Origin: Nocardioides acrostichi
GTDB lineage: Bacteria > Actinomycetota > Actinomycetes > Propionibacteriales > Nocardioidaceae
Assembly (NCBI RefSeq): GCF_015319165.1
Contig: NZ_JADIVZ010000001.1
Coordinates: forward strand, 248,001-312,000
Length of the DNA stretch: 64,000 bases
Direction of reading: 5' to 3'
Within the stretch, counting starts at the first letter, position 1; every line of letters starts with the position of its first letter. The translations under genes and the position numbers were made by a program. Of the stretch, positions 44,332-53,329 are shown piece after piece. Under the pieces are notes generated by a model that saw only the letters and a program-made list of their open reading frames with translations, was not told where the DNA came from and ran no database searches.

Positions 44332-45990
44332 ATGACAACCGCGAACCCCGCGCCAGCGACGTCTGGCGAGTACACCCACCGCCAGATCCTCACGATCTTG
44401 TCGGGCCTGATGCTCGGCATGTTCCTGGCTGCGCTCGACCAGACGATCGTCAGCACCTCGATCCGCACCATCGCCGACGACCTGCAAGGGCTCTCGATCC
44501 AGGCGTGGGTGACGACGGCCTACCTGATCACCTCGACGATCACGACGCCGATCTACGGCAAGCTGGGTGACAACTACGGTCGCAAGAAGCTCTTCATGTT
44601 CGCGATCTCGTTGTTCATCGTGGGCTCGGCGCTGTGCTCGTTCGCCGGCTCGATGTACCAGCTCGCAGCCTTCCGAGCCGTGCAGGGCCTGGGCGCCGGT
44701 GGCGTCATGTCGCTGGTGCTCGCGATCATCGGCGACATCGTCAGTCCGCGCGAGCGGGCCAAGTACACCGGCTACTTCATGGCGGTCTTCGGCACCTCCT
44801 CGGTGGTGGGGCCGGTCATCGGTGGCTTCCTGGCCGGCCGCGACACGCTGCTGTTCATGTCGGGGTGGCGCTGGGTGTTCCTGGTGAACGTGCCCATCGG
44901 CATAGCCGCCCTGGCTGTGGTGTTCAAGACCCTGCACGTCTCCTCAGAGCGCCGCAACCTGCGCGTGGACTGGTGGGGCGCGCTGACCCTCACCGTCGGC
45001 CTGGTGCCGTTGCTGCTGGTGGCCGAGCAGGGTCGCGATTGGGGCTGGCTCTCCGGGCGCTCACTGGCCTGCTACGTGATCGGCGCGGTCGGCATCGTGG
45101 CGTTCGTGTTCGCCGAGAGGGTGATGGGCGAGGCCGCTTTGATCCCGCTGCGCATCTTCCGCAGCAGGGCCGTCTCCGTCACGATCGCGGCCAGCGTGAT
45201 CGTGGGCATGGCGATGTTCGGCGGCATCATGATCCTGCCGCTCTACATGCAGATCGTGCACGGGGCGACGCCCACCGAGTCCGGCTTCCTCATGTTGCCG
45301 ATGGTCACCGGCATGATGCTCACCTCGATCGTCTCGGGGCGCATGATCTCCAGGACCGGCCACGTGCGCACGTTCCCGATCGTCGGCACGGCCATCGTGG
45401 CCGTCTCGCTCTTCGCGCTCTCGTTCTCGTCGGCCGACTCCGCGCTCTGGCTGGTCGGTCTCGGCATGTTCGTGTTGGGCATCGGGCTCGGCAACTGCAT
45501 GCAGCCGCTCATGCTCGTGGTGCAGAGTGCGGTCGCGCCCACCGAGATCGGTGTGGCCACCAGTTCCGCCACCTTCTTCCGCCAGACCGGCGGCACCCTG
45601 GGCGTGGCGATCTTCCTCTCGATCCTGTTCTCCACGGTCGGCGGCAACATCTCCACCGAGGTGCAGCAGTCCAGTCAGGATCCCGCCTTCCAGCAGGCGG
45701 TGCAGCGCTCGGTCGGCACCGACCCCTCGGCCCTGGCCGGGCTCGGCGCCAAGGTCCAAGACGACTCCTCGGTGCTCACGACGCTGCCCGATGTCGTCGC
45801 GCACCCCTTCAAGGCGGGCTTCGCCGAGTCGATGGACGTCGTGTTCCTGACCGCCTCGCTCGTCGCGCTGCTCGGATTCCTCATCCTGCTGCTCCTCCCA
45901 GCCGTGGAACTGCGCTCCACCTCGGCCATGGCCGAACGCGCCGCCGCGGCCGGAACTGCCGCCACCCAGCCCGCCTCCGAACGACCCTGA
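44332..45990 (+). CDS. MFS multidrug efflux transporter, DHA2 (14-TM) family
   Basis: A 552-residue drug:proton antiporter. Fourteen membrane helices are predicted. The N-terminal motif LAALDQTIVSTSIRTIADDL is typical of DHA2 (motif D1), loop 2-3 carries motif A as GKLGDNYGRKKLF, and FGTSSVVGPVIGGFLAG is motif C of antiporters. ATG 44332 is preferred to TTG 44326 because it fits the -10 TAGCAT at 8 bases. A periplasmic loop before the last helix (STEVQQSSQDPAF...) is usual for the family. No TetR-type regulator is adjacent. The stop codon forms the first bases of a repeat array. Confidence 0.9.
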   Translation: MTTANPAPATSGEYTHRQILTILSGLMLGMFLAALDQTIVSTSIRTIADDLQGLSIQAWVTTAYLITSTITTPIYGKLGDNYGRKKLFMFAISLFIVGSALCSFAGSMYQLAAFRAVQGLGAGGVMSLVLAIIGDIVSPRERAKYTGYFMAVFGTSSVVGPVIGGFLAGRDTLLFMSGWRWVFLVNVPIGIAALAVVFKTLHVSSERRNLRVDWWGALTLTVGLVPLLLVAEQGRDWGWLSGRSLACYVIGAVGIVAFVFAERVMGEAALIPLRIFRSRAVSVTIAASVIVGMAMFGGIMILPLYMQIVHGATPTESGFLMLPMVTGMMLTSIVSGRMISRTGHVRTFPIVGTAIVAVSLFALSFSSADSALWLVGLGMFVLGIGLGNCMQPLMLVVQSAVAPTEIGVATSSATFFRQTGGTLGVAIFLSILFSTVGGNISTEVQQSSQDPAFQQAVQRSVGTDPSALAGLGAKVQDDSSVLTTLPDVVAHPFKAGFAESMDVVFLTASLVALLGFLILLLLPAVELRSTSAMAERAAAAGTAATQPASERP

Positions 45991-46051
45991 CCCGTCGCCA
46001 GTTTTCCGCTGACCCGTCGCCAGTTTTCGACTGACCTGCCACGAGTTTTCT
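45988..46051 (-). repeat. 22-bp tandem repeat array, reverse orientation (1 A-type + 2 B-type units)
   Basis: Reverse-complement units start at 45988, 46010 and 46032, exactly 22 bp apart. Read on the minus strand the order is A (gaaaactcgtggcaggtca), B, B (gaaaactggcgacgggtca). The transporter stop TGA (45988-45990) is the end of the last B unit. Confidence 0.9.
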
Positions 46052-46086
46052 CCGCCGAGGGTTCGGGGAGGAGGGAACGCGCCACG

Positions 46087-46092
46087 TAGGCT
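46087..46092 (+). promoter_or_regulatory. -10 element TAGGCT for the TIGR03960 gene
   Basis: TAGGCT is 43 bases before the ATG at 46136. A leader of about 35 bases with RBS gtgagg would result. Confidence 0.45.
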
Positions 46093-46135
46093 GGGCCGCT
46101 GACCTGCCTGCCCCCATCACCGTGAGGTACCCCGC

Positions 46136-48109
46136 ATGCCTGCGTCCGCCGTCCGTGCTCGCGGCGAGTCCGTCTTCGAGCGGCTCGAGCCGCACCTGCC
46201 GTCCGTCTCCAAGCCGATCCAGTACGTCGGCGGCGAGCTGAACTCGACGGTCAAGGAGTGGCGCGCGGCTCCCGAGGGCCCCACGGTGCGCTGGGCGCTG
46301 ATGTACCCCGACGCCTACGAGGTCGGCCTGCCCAACCAGGGCGTGCAGATCCTCTACGAGGTGCTCAACGAGCGCGACTGGATCGTCGCCGAGCGCACCT
46401 ACGCCGTGTGGCCCGACATGGAGCAGGTGCTGCGCACCCACGGCATCCCGCAGTTCACCGTCGACGCGCACCGACCGGTCGGTGACTTCGACGTGTTCGG
46501 GCTCAGCTTCTCCACCGAGCTCGGCTACACGAACATGATCAACGCGATCGACCTCGCCGGCTTCCCGCTGCACGCGGTCGACCGCGACGAGTCGCATCCC
46601 GTCGTGCTCGCAGGCGGGCACGCGGCGTTCAATCCCGAGCCGATCTCCGACTTCATCGACGCCGCCGTGCTCGGCGACGGCGAGGAGGTCGTGCTCGCCA
46701 TCTCCGAGGTCGTGCGCGAGTGGAAGGCCGAGGACCGCCCCGGCGGCCGCGACGAGCTGCTGCGTCGCCTCGCGGTGACCGGCAACGTCTACGTGCCGCG
46801 CTTCTACGACGTGACCTACGCCCACGACGGCCAGATCGAGGCCGTGGTGCCGAATCGCCCCGGCATCCCGTTCTCGGTGCGCAAGCACACGCTGATGGAC
46901 CTCGACGCCTGGCCCTACCCGGCCAAGCCGCTGGTGCCGCTGGCCGAGACCGTGCACGAGCGGTTCAGCGTCGAGATCTTCCGCGGCTGCACCCGCGGCT
47001 GCCGGTTCTGCCAGGCCGGCATGATCACCCGCCCCGTGCGCGAGCGCTCGATCAACACCATCGGCGACATGGTCGAGAACGGCATCCGCAGGTCCGGCTT
47101 CGAGGAGGTCGGCCTGCTCTCGCTCTCCAGCGCCGACCACACCGAGATCGGCGACATCGCCACCGGCCTGGCCGACCGCTACGAGGGCTCCAACGTGTCG
47201 CTCTCGCTGCCCTCGACCCGCGTCGACGCCTTCAACATCACCCTGGCCAACGAGTTCTCCCGCAACGGACGCCGCTCCGGGCTCACCTTCGCCCCCGAGG
47301 GCGGCAGCGAGCGGATGCGCAAGGTCATCAACAAGATGGTGACCGAGGAGGACCTCATCCGCACCGTGGCCGCCGCCTACAGCCACGGCTGGCGCCAGGT
47401 GAAGCTCTACTTCATGTGCGGTCTGCCCACCGAGACCGACGACGACGTGCTGCAGATCGCCGACCTCGCCAAGAAGGTCATCGCCAAGGGCCGCGAGGTG
47501 TCGGGGCGCAACGACGTGCGCTGCACCGTCTCGATCGGCGGGTTCGTGCCCAAGCCGCACACGCCGTTCCAGTGGGCCGCCCAGCTCGACCCCGAGACCA
47601 CCGACGCCCGACTCGCCAAGCTGCGCGACGCCGTCCGCTCGGACAAGAAGTACGGGCGTGCCATCGGTTTCCGGTACCACGACGGCCAGCCCGGCATGAT
47701 CGAGGGACTCCTCTCCCGCGGCGACCGCCGCGTCGGGCGCGTCATCGAGCAGGTCTGGCGCGACGGCGGCCGCTTCGACGGCTGGAGCGAGCACTTCAGC
47801 TTCGAGCGCTGGGTCGCCGCCGCCGAGCAGGCGCTCGCCGGCACCGACGTCGATCTGGAGTGGTTCACCACCCGCGAGCGCGACTACGACGAGGTACTGC
47901 CCTGGGACCACCTCGACTCCGGCCTCGACAAGGACTGGCTGTGGGGTGACTGGGAGGACGCCCTCGCGGTCGCCGACGGCTCGGCCGACATCGAGATCGA
48001 GGACTGCCGTTGGACGCCGTGCTACGACTGCGGCGTGTGCCCCGAGATGGGCACCGAGATCCAGGTCGGCCCCACCGGGCAGAAGCTGCTGCCGCTCAGC
48101 GTGGTGTGA
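46136..48109 (+). CDS. TIGR03960-family B12-binding radical SAM protein
   Basis: A 657-residue radical SAM protein. An N-terminal cobalamin-binding-like domain (about 45-220) includes MYPDAYEVGLPNQGVQIL, FGLSFSTELGYTNM and LAGGHAAFNPEPISDFID. The [4Fe-4S]/SAM motif is CTRGCRFC (Cys285, Cys289, Cys292), and a TIM-barrel follows (SLSSADHTEIGDIA, GLTFAPEGGSERMRKVINK, KLYFMCGLPTETDDDV). A C-terminal cluster has Cys624, Cys629, Cys632 and Cys635, which might hold a second cluster or zinc. The partner TIGR03936 protein is encoded 4.5 kb downstream instead of adjacent. Proposed roles in tRNA or ribosomal protein modification are unproven. Confidence 0.92.
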   Translation: MPASAVRARGESVFERLEPHLPSVSKPIQYVGGELNSTVKEWRAAPEGPTVRWALMYPDAYEVGLPNQGVQILYEVLNERDWIVAERTYAVWPDMEQVLRTHGIPQFTVDAHRPVGDFDVFGLSFSTELGYTNMINAIDLAGFPLHAVDRDESHPVVLAGGHAAFNPEPISDFIDAAVLGDGEEVVLAISEVVREWKAEDRPGGRDELLRRLAVTGNVYVPRFYDVTYAHDGQIEAVVPNRPGIPFSVRKHTLMDLDAWPYPAKPLVPLAETVHERFSVEIFRGCTRGCRFCQAGMITRPVRERSINTIGDMVENGIRRSGFEEVGLLSLSSADHTEIGDIATGLADRYEGSNVSLSLPSTRVDAFNITLANEFSRNGRRSGLTFAPEGGSERMRKVINKMVTEEDLIRTVAAAYSHGWRQVKLYFMCGLPTETDDDVLQIADLAKKVIAKGREVSGRNDVRCTVSIGGFVPKPHTPFQWAAQLDPETTDARLAKLRDAVRSDKKYGRAIGFRYHDGQPGMIEGLLSRGDRRVGRVIEQVWRDGGRFDGWSEHFSFERWVAAAEQALAGTDVDLEWFTTRERDYDEVLPWDHLDSGLDKDWLWGDWEDALAVADGSADIEIEDCRWTPCYDCGVCPEMGTEIQVGPTGQKLLPLSVV

Positions 48110-48585
48110 GCGGCAGCCAGGCCGTCCGTCGTGCCGGGCCCGGGGACGACGCCGCACTGGCCGCCCTGCGGCGAACCTGGGTGGAGGAGATCCGACACCA
48201 GCCGGTCGACGACCCCACCTTCCCCGAGCGGTTCGCCGCCTGGCTCGAGGCGGAGCGGCACCAGCGGCTGACCTGGGTCGTCGAGCATGCGGGCGAGGTG
48301 GTCGGCATGCTCAACGTGCTGGTGTTCACCCGGATGCCCAAGCCGGGAGCACCGACCAGCCGGTGGGGCTACCTGGCGAACTTCTACGTGCTCTCAGACC
48401 ATCGCAACGGCGGACTGGGAGCGCTGATGCTCACCCAAGCGCTGGCGGAGTGCGACGCCGAGGGCTTCGTACGGGTCGTGCTCAGCCCGAGCTCCCGGTC
48501 GCGCTCGCTCTACACCCGCGCCGGGTTCGGCCCAGCCGACGGTCTGCTCGTGCGTCCCGGGGGCAAGACCGAGGAGTTGGCCTGA
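48106..48585 (+). CDS. GNAT-family N-acetyltransferase
   Basis: A 159-residue acetyltransferase. The GNAT fold is recognised from VEHAGEVVGMLNVLVF, the acetyl-CoA loop FYVLSDHRNGGLGALMLTQAL and the terminal LSPSSRSRSLYTRAGFGPADGLLVRP. GTG 48106 overlaps the TIGR03960 stop (GTGA), so it is translationally coupled to the radical SAM gene. It is one of five genes lying between TIGR03960 and TIGR03936 here. Substrate unknown. Confidence 0.85.
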   Translation: MSGSQAVRRAGPGDDAALAALRRTWVEEIRHQPVDDPTFPERFAAWLEAERHQRLTWVVEHAGEVVGMLNVLVFTRMPKPGAPTSRWGYLANFYVLSDHRNGGLGALMLTQALAECDAEGFVRVVLSPSSRSRSLYTRAGFGPADGLLVRPGGKTEELA

Positions 48586-48678
48586 CGGCACGCCTCTTCT
48601 AGACGGACGTAGTGAAGAGACGTCGTACGGCGCGGTGGCCCAGGTGGGTGGAGAGAAAGACTCGTTGGCTACGTTCGG

Positions 48679-49299
48679 TTACGAGACGTCGAGCGCCAAG
48701 GCGCCGGCGAAGCCGAGCATCACCACGCCGGTCACGCCGTCGACCCCTCGGCGGAAGCCGGACCGGTCGAACACCGCCGCCGCACGCCGGGCCAGCCACA
48801 CGATCGCCAGCTGCACCACCGCGCCGATGGCGGTGAGGGTCAGCGCGTAGGCGAGCAGCGTGGGCACCCCGGCGTCGGAGCCGACGAACTGTGGCAGCAC
48901 CGCGAGGTTGAACGCCAGCACCTTCGGGTTGGTGATGTTGCAGACGAAACCCTGCCGGAAGGCCCGCACGGCGCCGACGCGTGCGCCGGGTGTGCCGAGC
49001 GTCCACCCCTCGCCGCCGCGCCACGCACCGAGGAGCGCCGAGACACCGAGCCACGCCAGGTACGCCACGCCGATCCAGCGCACCACCGCGAACACGTGCT
49101 CGGACGACGCCAGCAGCGCTCCCAGACCCGTCGCGGCGAGCGTGCCCTGCACGGCACCGGCGACCGAGACCCCGAAGGTCGTGGCCAGCCCGCGCCGGTG
49201 CCCACCGACGACCGAGGCGCGCAGCACCAAGAACGTGTCCGGGCCGGGCGCCACCGCGAGCAGCGTGCAGAACGCCACGAACGAGAGGTAGGTCTCCAC
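48679..49299 (-). CDS. LysE/RhtB-family amino acid exporter
   Basis: A 206-residue membrane protein with six helices. The N-terminal LAVAPGPDTFLVLRASVVGGHRRGLATTFGV is the LysE/RhtB signature (PGP...G...GL), and NITNPKVLAFNLAVLPQFV is the second conserved block. The family exports amino acids or related small molecules with proton exchange. GTG 49299 is supported by a -10 TAACCT 7 bases upstream. The stop is TAA, uncommon in this window. The 93-bp gap to the preceding convergent GNAT gene holds no clear terminator. Confidence 0.88.
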   Translation of the reverse strand: METYLSFVAFCTLLAVAPGPDTFLVLRASVVGGHRRGLATTFGVSVAGAVQGTLAATGLGALLASSEHVFAVVRWIGVAYLAWLGVSALLGAWRGGEGWTLGTPGARVGAVRAFRQGFVCNITNPKVLAFNLAVLPQFVGSDAGVPTLLAYALTLTAIGAVVQLAIVWLARRAAAVFDRSGFRRGVDGVTGVVMLGFAGALALDVS

Positions 49300-49306
49300 G
49301 GGCGCG

Positions 49307-49312
49307 AGGTTA
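49307..49312 (-). promoter_or_regulatory. -10 element TAACCT for the LysE-family gene
   Basis: On the minus strand TAACCT ends 7 bases before the GTG at 49299. Confidence 0.45.
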
Positions 49313-49344
49313 CTGCCGGTGCCGGGTCACGACGTACACGCCGG

Positions 49345-50112
49345 TCACACGCCGGTGGTCGGTCCGCTGGAGTCGCCGTCGCGCACCGAGCCGGTGCTCG
49401 GGTGTGCGGGGTCGCCCACGACGCAGAGGGCGGTGCGGTCCTCGAACCGGGTCCAGGAGTCGGCCGTGGGGGCGATGGTCCAGAGCATGTCCAGGGTCAG
49501 GCTGCGCGAGCTGTCGAGACGCCGCAAGTGCGGTACGCACTTGCGTGTCGCCATCCGCTGCACCCGGTTGGTGCCGGGGAAGTCCTTCGTGCCGATCCGC
49601 ACCACCGCTGCCACCTCGAACTGGTGCAGGTCGGAGCAGGGCTTGGCGTCGACCTGCACGATCTGCGGTGATTCGGCGGCGAGTTCGGCGCTGTCGAAGC
49701 AGTCGTGCTCGCGCAGGTCGAGGGTGGAGAGCCGGCCCTCCGCCTCGATCTGGCCGTCGGATCCGCGACCGGGGCCGGCGCCGGTGGTGCTCAGGGCGTC
49801 GAGGAACGCCGCGGGTGGGGCGATGGCGAGCCAGGCGGTCACGCCGACGACCCAGACCAGGCAGACGCCGAGCGCCGTCCAGGCCAGGCCGACGCCGCGG
49901 CGATCCCTGGCGGAACTGCCGGCGAGCACGATCAGGGCCAGGACCACGGCGCCGACCCAGGTCAGCACCAGGAAACCGAGTACCGCGAGCACCAGCGCCG
50001 CGACGGCCAGACCACGAGCCGCGCCTCGCCCGGGCGGCGGTGCCCCGCGCCAATCCTCGCCCGGAGCTCGCGGAGCCGGCTGCGCCGGGTACGAAGGCAA
50101 CGGGCTGCTCAT
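49345..50112 (-). CDS. DUF4190-like membrane protein with septum-formation-type extracellular domain
   Basis: A 255-residue protein. A Pro-rich cytoplasmic start is followed by two or three membrane segments (about 34-64 and 76-98, the DUF4190 pattern). The extracytoplasmic domain has CFDSAELAAESPQIVQVDAKPCSDLHQFEVAAVV, with Cys pairs resembling the actinobacterial septum-formation/DUF4190 C-terminal domain. It overlaps the MFS gene on the same strand by 4 bases. The function is unknown; the cysteines probably form disulfides outside the membrane. Confidence 0.75.
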   Translation of the reverse strand: MSSPLPSYPAQPAPRAPGEDWRGAPPPGRGAARGLAVAALVLAVLGFLVLTWVGAVVLALIVLAGSSARDRRGVGLAWTALGVCLVWVVGVTAWLAIAPPAAFLDALSTTGAGPGRGSDGQIEAEGRLSTLDLREHDCFDSAELAAESPQIVQVDAKPCSDLHQFEVAAVVRIGTKDFPGTNRVQRMATRKCVPHLRRLDSSRSLTLDMLWTIAPTADSWTRFEDRTALCVVGDPAHPSTGSVRDGDSSGPTTGV

Positions 50113-51353
50113 GGGCCCACTGTGTCACTGGCTGCGTCTTCGGTTGCGTCACCCGCGGTCGCACACCGTGTGGCGACCTGCTCCTCGATCGTCGCCGGCC
50201 GCACGACGTACGGCACGAGCACGAGCAGGGGCACGCACAGAGCCAGGAGGAACACGAGCGGCAGGCTCCACCCGTCGGAGGCGCCGTGCAGCACGCCCAC
50301 GACGAACGGGCCGGCTGCCGCTATGAGGTAGCCCGTCGACTGCACGAACGCCGAGAGGGAGGCCGTGCCCTCGGCCGTGTCGGCGCGCAGGCCGATGAGG
50401 GTGAGCACGAGCGGGAAGCTCGTGGTGCCGATGCCGGCCAGCACGGCCCACAGCACGGCCAGCGATGCCGGCGCCACCAGCAGACCCGTGAAGGCGAACG
50501 GGAAGCACAGACACACGGCGCCGAGCACCAGTCCTGGACGACGACTACGCGCCAGGACGCCCGGTAGCCAGGCCGAGAGCGGGATGCTGGTGCCGGTGAC
50601 CACGCCGACCAGCACCCCGGCCGTCGCCGCGGAGAAGCCGCTGTCGCGCCACAGCGTCGCGAACCAGCCGAAGATGACGTAGGCCTGCACCGACTGGAGA
50701 CCGAAGAACCCGGCGAGGCCCAGCGCAAGGGGCGTGCGCGCCACGTCGCCGAGAGGCAGCGAGCCCCGGGCGCGGACGGCGGGCCGGTCGTGACGGGCGA
50801 GCACGCCCCAGGCGGCGACTCCCATCAGGGCGGGTGCGGCCCAGAAGCCGAGGCCCCAGCGCCACCCCTCGTCCCCGGGGGAGAGGGCCGCCCCCAGCGG
50901 CACCGTGGACACGAGGGCGAGCGTGAGTCCGACGGCGAGCAGTGTCGAGTAGAGCGCGGTCATGGCGCCCACGCGGTCGGGGGCGTGCCGCTTCACCAGT
51001 GACGGCAGCAGCACGTTGGCCAATGCGGTGCCTGCGAGCGCGAGCCCGCTGAGCAGCAGGAACGAGGGGGCGGAGCCGACCAGGGCGCGGCCCGCCAGCC
51101 CGGCCGTGACGGCGACCAGGGCGAGCAGCATCGCTCGGTGGAGTCCGAGTCGGGCGGCCACCCACGACGCTGCGGCACCCACGCACGCGAAGCACAGCAC
51201 CGGCAGCGAGGTCAGGAGTCCCGCCTCCGGCCCCGAGAGGCCGACGCCGCGCTGCACCTCGTCGAGCACCGGCCCGATGCTCACCACGCCGGGGCGCAGG
51301 TTGACAGCGGTCAGCACCAGACCGATCAGGAACCACCAGCCCGAGCGCCTCAC
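50109..51353 (-). CDS. MFS transporter, CynX/NimT family
   Basis: A 414-residue 12-helix transporter. VLTAVNLRPGVVSIGPVLDEVQRGVGLSGPEAGLLTSLPVLCF is the CynX/NimT N-terminal signature (NLRPAxxxxGPLL... in relatives). The second half begins at LALGLAGFFGLQSVQAYVIFGWFATLW. CynX is linked to cyanate and NimT to 2-nitroimidazole, but most members have unknown substrates. GTG 51353 is used; the ORF extends further upstream through the divergent gene and is rejected there. It is divergent from the winged-helix gene at 51430. Confidence 0.86.
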   Translation of the reverse strand: MRRSGWWFLIGLVLTAVNLRPGVVSIGPVLDEVQRGVGLSGPEAGLLTSLPVLCFACVGAAASWVAARLGLHRAMLLALVAVTAGLAGRALVGSAPSFLLLSGLALAGTALANVLLPSLVKRHAPDRVGAMTALYSTLLAVGLTLALVSTVPLGAALSPGDEGWRWGLGFWAAPALMGVAAWGVLARHDRPAVRARGSLPLGDVARTPLALGLAGFFGLQSVQAYVIFGWFATLWRDSGFSAATAGVLVGVVTGTSIPLSAWLPGVLARSRRPGLVLGAVCLCFPFAFTGLLVAPASLAVLWAVLAGIGTTSFPLVLTLIGLRADTAEGTASLSAFVQSTGYLIAAAGPFVVGVLHGASDGWSLPLVFLLALCVPLLVLVPYVVRPATIEEQVATRCATAGDATEDAASDTVGP

Positions 51354-51429
51354 GCGGGTGATGGTGGCACCGGTCGTCGAGAGGCCCCGAATCGTCGAAG
51401 CCGTCGGCGGGTTGTGGCAGGTTGACCTC

Positions 51430-52629
51430 ATGCGCTCGGTGACCGACGACGAACGCCGCGCGCGCCTGGCCCGGCGGCACGCGGTCGCACCGGTCCACCG
51501 GGTCGCCGATGCCGTGGCCGCGACCCGCGCGATGACGGTCCTGCACGCCACCGAGCCGGCCACCGTGCACCTCTCGGTGCACGCACGGGTCGACGACTTC
51601 CTCCGCGAGGATCTCGACACCGCGCTGGAGACAGAGCGCTCCCTGGTGCGCCAGCTGGCGATGCGCCGCACCATGTTCGTGTTCCCGCGCGACCTGCTGC
51701 CCGCCACGTGGGCCAGCGCCGCCGCCCGCACCGGCTCCGCCGAGCGGGCTCGGCTCGCCAAAGACGTCGAGCGCGCCGGCGTGGCCGACGACGGCCTCGC
51801 CTGGCTCGCGGCGGCCGAGCGCGGCGTCCTCGAGGCTCTCAACGCCGCGCCCGAGGGCCTCACCATGGTCGAGCTGCGCGCCGCCGTACCGTTGATCGAC
51901 GTACGCGTCACTCTGCCGTCGTCGCAGGTCCAGCCCGGCCGGGTGCTCACGGTGCTGGGCGCCGAGGGCACGGTGGTACGCGGTGCGAACACGCAGCACT
52001 GGCGGGTGTTCCGCCCCCGCTGGACCACGATGTCCTCCTGGTTGGGCGAGGCGCCCGCACGACCCGGCGCTGCCGAGGGCTACGCCGAGCTGGTGCGTCG
52101 CTGGTTGGCCACGTTCGGCCCGGGCACCGAGACCGACCTGGTGTGGTGGCTGGGGGCCACCAAGGGCGCCGTACGGGCGGCCCTGGCGCAGGTCGGCGCC
52201 GTGCAGGTGCGTCTCGACGGCGGCGAGGCCGGGTATGTGCTGCCCGGCGACCCGATCGTGGCCGATCCCGAGCCGGCTGGGGAACCGTGGGCGGCCCTGC
52301 TGCCCGTGCTCGACCCCACGGTCATGGGCTGGAAGGAGCGCGGCTTCTACCTCAGCGAGCACGCCGCTCGCCTCTTCGATCGCAACGGCAACGCGGGCAC
52401 CACCGCCTGGTGGTGCGGCCGGGTCGTCGGCTGCTGGGTGCAGAGCGACGACGGCGCGGTCGAGGTGCGACTGCTCGACGATGTCGGTGCGGCGGCCCGT
52501 GCTGCCCTCTCGGTCGAGGCGGCTCGTCTGGAGCGCTGGCTCGCCGGGGAGCGGGTGGGCACCGTCTACCCCTCGTCGGCGATGAGGGACGCCCCCGGTG
52601 ACCTCCCGTACCCTGCCGTGCGTGCCTGA
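51430..52629 (+). CDS. Winged-helix DNA-binding domain protein (HTH_42/AlkZ-like family)
   Basis: A 399-residue protein of the HTH_42 (DUF1006) family, which has three tandem winged helices and includes the DNA glycosylases AlkZ and YcaQ. The N-terminal HLSVHARVDDF block occupies the site where AlkZ has its Gln-x-Gln catalytic motif, so base-excision activity may be absent or different. The LDPTVMGWKERGFYL block near residue 300 is typical. The gene follows a cagttgacctc context without a strong RBS and may be leaderless. It ends 8 bases inside the TIGR03936 gene. Confidence 0.78.
   Translation: MRSVTDDERRARLARRHAVAPVHRVADAVAATRAMTVLHATEPATVHLSVHARVDDFLREDLDTALETERSLVRQLAMRRTMFVFPRDLLPATWASAAARTGSAERARLAKDVERAGVADDGLAWLAAAERGVLEALNAAPEGLTMVELRAAVPLIDVRVTLPSSQVQPGRVLTVLGAEGTVVRGANTQHWRVFRPRWTTMSSWLGEAPARPGAAEGYAELVRRWLATFGPGTETDLVWWLGATKGAVRAALAQVGAVQVRLDGGEAGYVLPGDPIVADPEPAGEPWAALLPVLDPTVMGWKERGFYLSEHAARLFDRNGNAGTTAWWCGRVVGCWVQSDDGAVEVRLLDDVGAAARAALSVEAARLERWLAGERVGTVYPSSAMRDAPGDLPYPAVRA
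52609..52614 (+). promoter_or_regulatory. -10 element TACCCT for the TIGR03936 gene
   Basis: TACCCT lies inside the last codons of the winged-helix gene and ends 7 bases before the GTG at 52622. This supports that start and a leaderless transcript. Confidence 0.5.
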
Positions 52630-53329
52630 GCAGCCCGAGCAGCAAGCCCCACCCGTGCAGCGGCTGCGCGTGCGCTACGCCAAGCGCGGCCGACTCCGGT
52701 TCACCAGCCACCGCGACTTCTCGCGCGCGTTCGAGCGGGCGCTGTTCCGGGCCCGGGTGCCGATGGCCTACTCCTCGGGCTTCAACCCGCACCCGCGCAT
52801 CTCCTATGCGGGGGCGGCGCCCACCGGGTCGGCGAGCGAAGCCGAGTACCTCGAGATCGCGCTGGCGCAGGTGTGCGAGCCGACCGCCATCCACGCGCTT
52901 CTCGACGAGGCCCTGCCCCCCGGCCTCGACGTGATCGAGGTCGTCGAATCGCCCGGCGGCTCGCTGGCCGATCGGCTCGAGGTGAGCCGGTGGCGCCTCG
53001 ACCTCGCCGTGAGCCGAGACGCCGCCGCGGCCGCCGTCGAGCGCTTCCTCGCCGAGGAGCAGGTGCTGGTGGAGCGGATGACCAAGAAGGGCCTGCGAGA
53101 GTTCGACTGCCGTGCCGCCGTCCTGACGCTCTGCGTCGACGCGAGTGAGCGGGGAGCGGCGCTCGACCTGCTCCTGCGCCACGGCACCCCCGCCGTGCGC
53201 CCCGACGACGTGCTCCGCGGACTCGCCGAGGTGTCCGATCTCGATGCCGGCCCCGCGCCCTTGCTGACACGGCTCGCCCAAGGTTCGCTCGACGGAATCT
53301 CCCAGGAGCTGACCGACCCGTTGCGGTGA
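52622..53329 (+). CDS. TIGR03936 (DUF2344) radical-SAM-associated protein
   Basis: A 235-residue protein found with TIGR03960 radical SAM enzymes. RVRYAKRGRLRFTSHRDFSRAFERALFRARVPMAYSSGFNPHPRISYAGA is the family signature. LEIALAQVCEPTAIHALLDEALPPGLDV follows, and the C-terminal half is more variable. It may help bind the substrate of the radical SAM partner, but its function is not established. It overlaps the winged-helix gene by 8 bases and precedes rne, as in most actinobacteria, while TIGR03960 itself is displaced 4.5 kb upstream. Confidence 0.9.
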   Translation: MPEQPEQQAPPVQRLRVRYAKRGRLRFTSHRDFSRAFERALFRARVPMAYSSGFNPHPRISYAGAAPTGSASEAEYLEIALAQVCEPTAIHALLDEALPPGLDVIEVVESPGGSLADRLEVSRWRLDLAVSRDAAAAAVERFLAEEQVLVERMTKKGLREFDCRAAVLTLCVDASERGAALDLLLRHGTPAVRPDDVLRGLAEVSDLDAGPAPLLTRLAQGSLDGISQELTDPLR

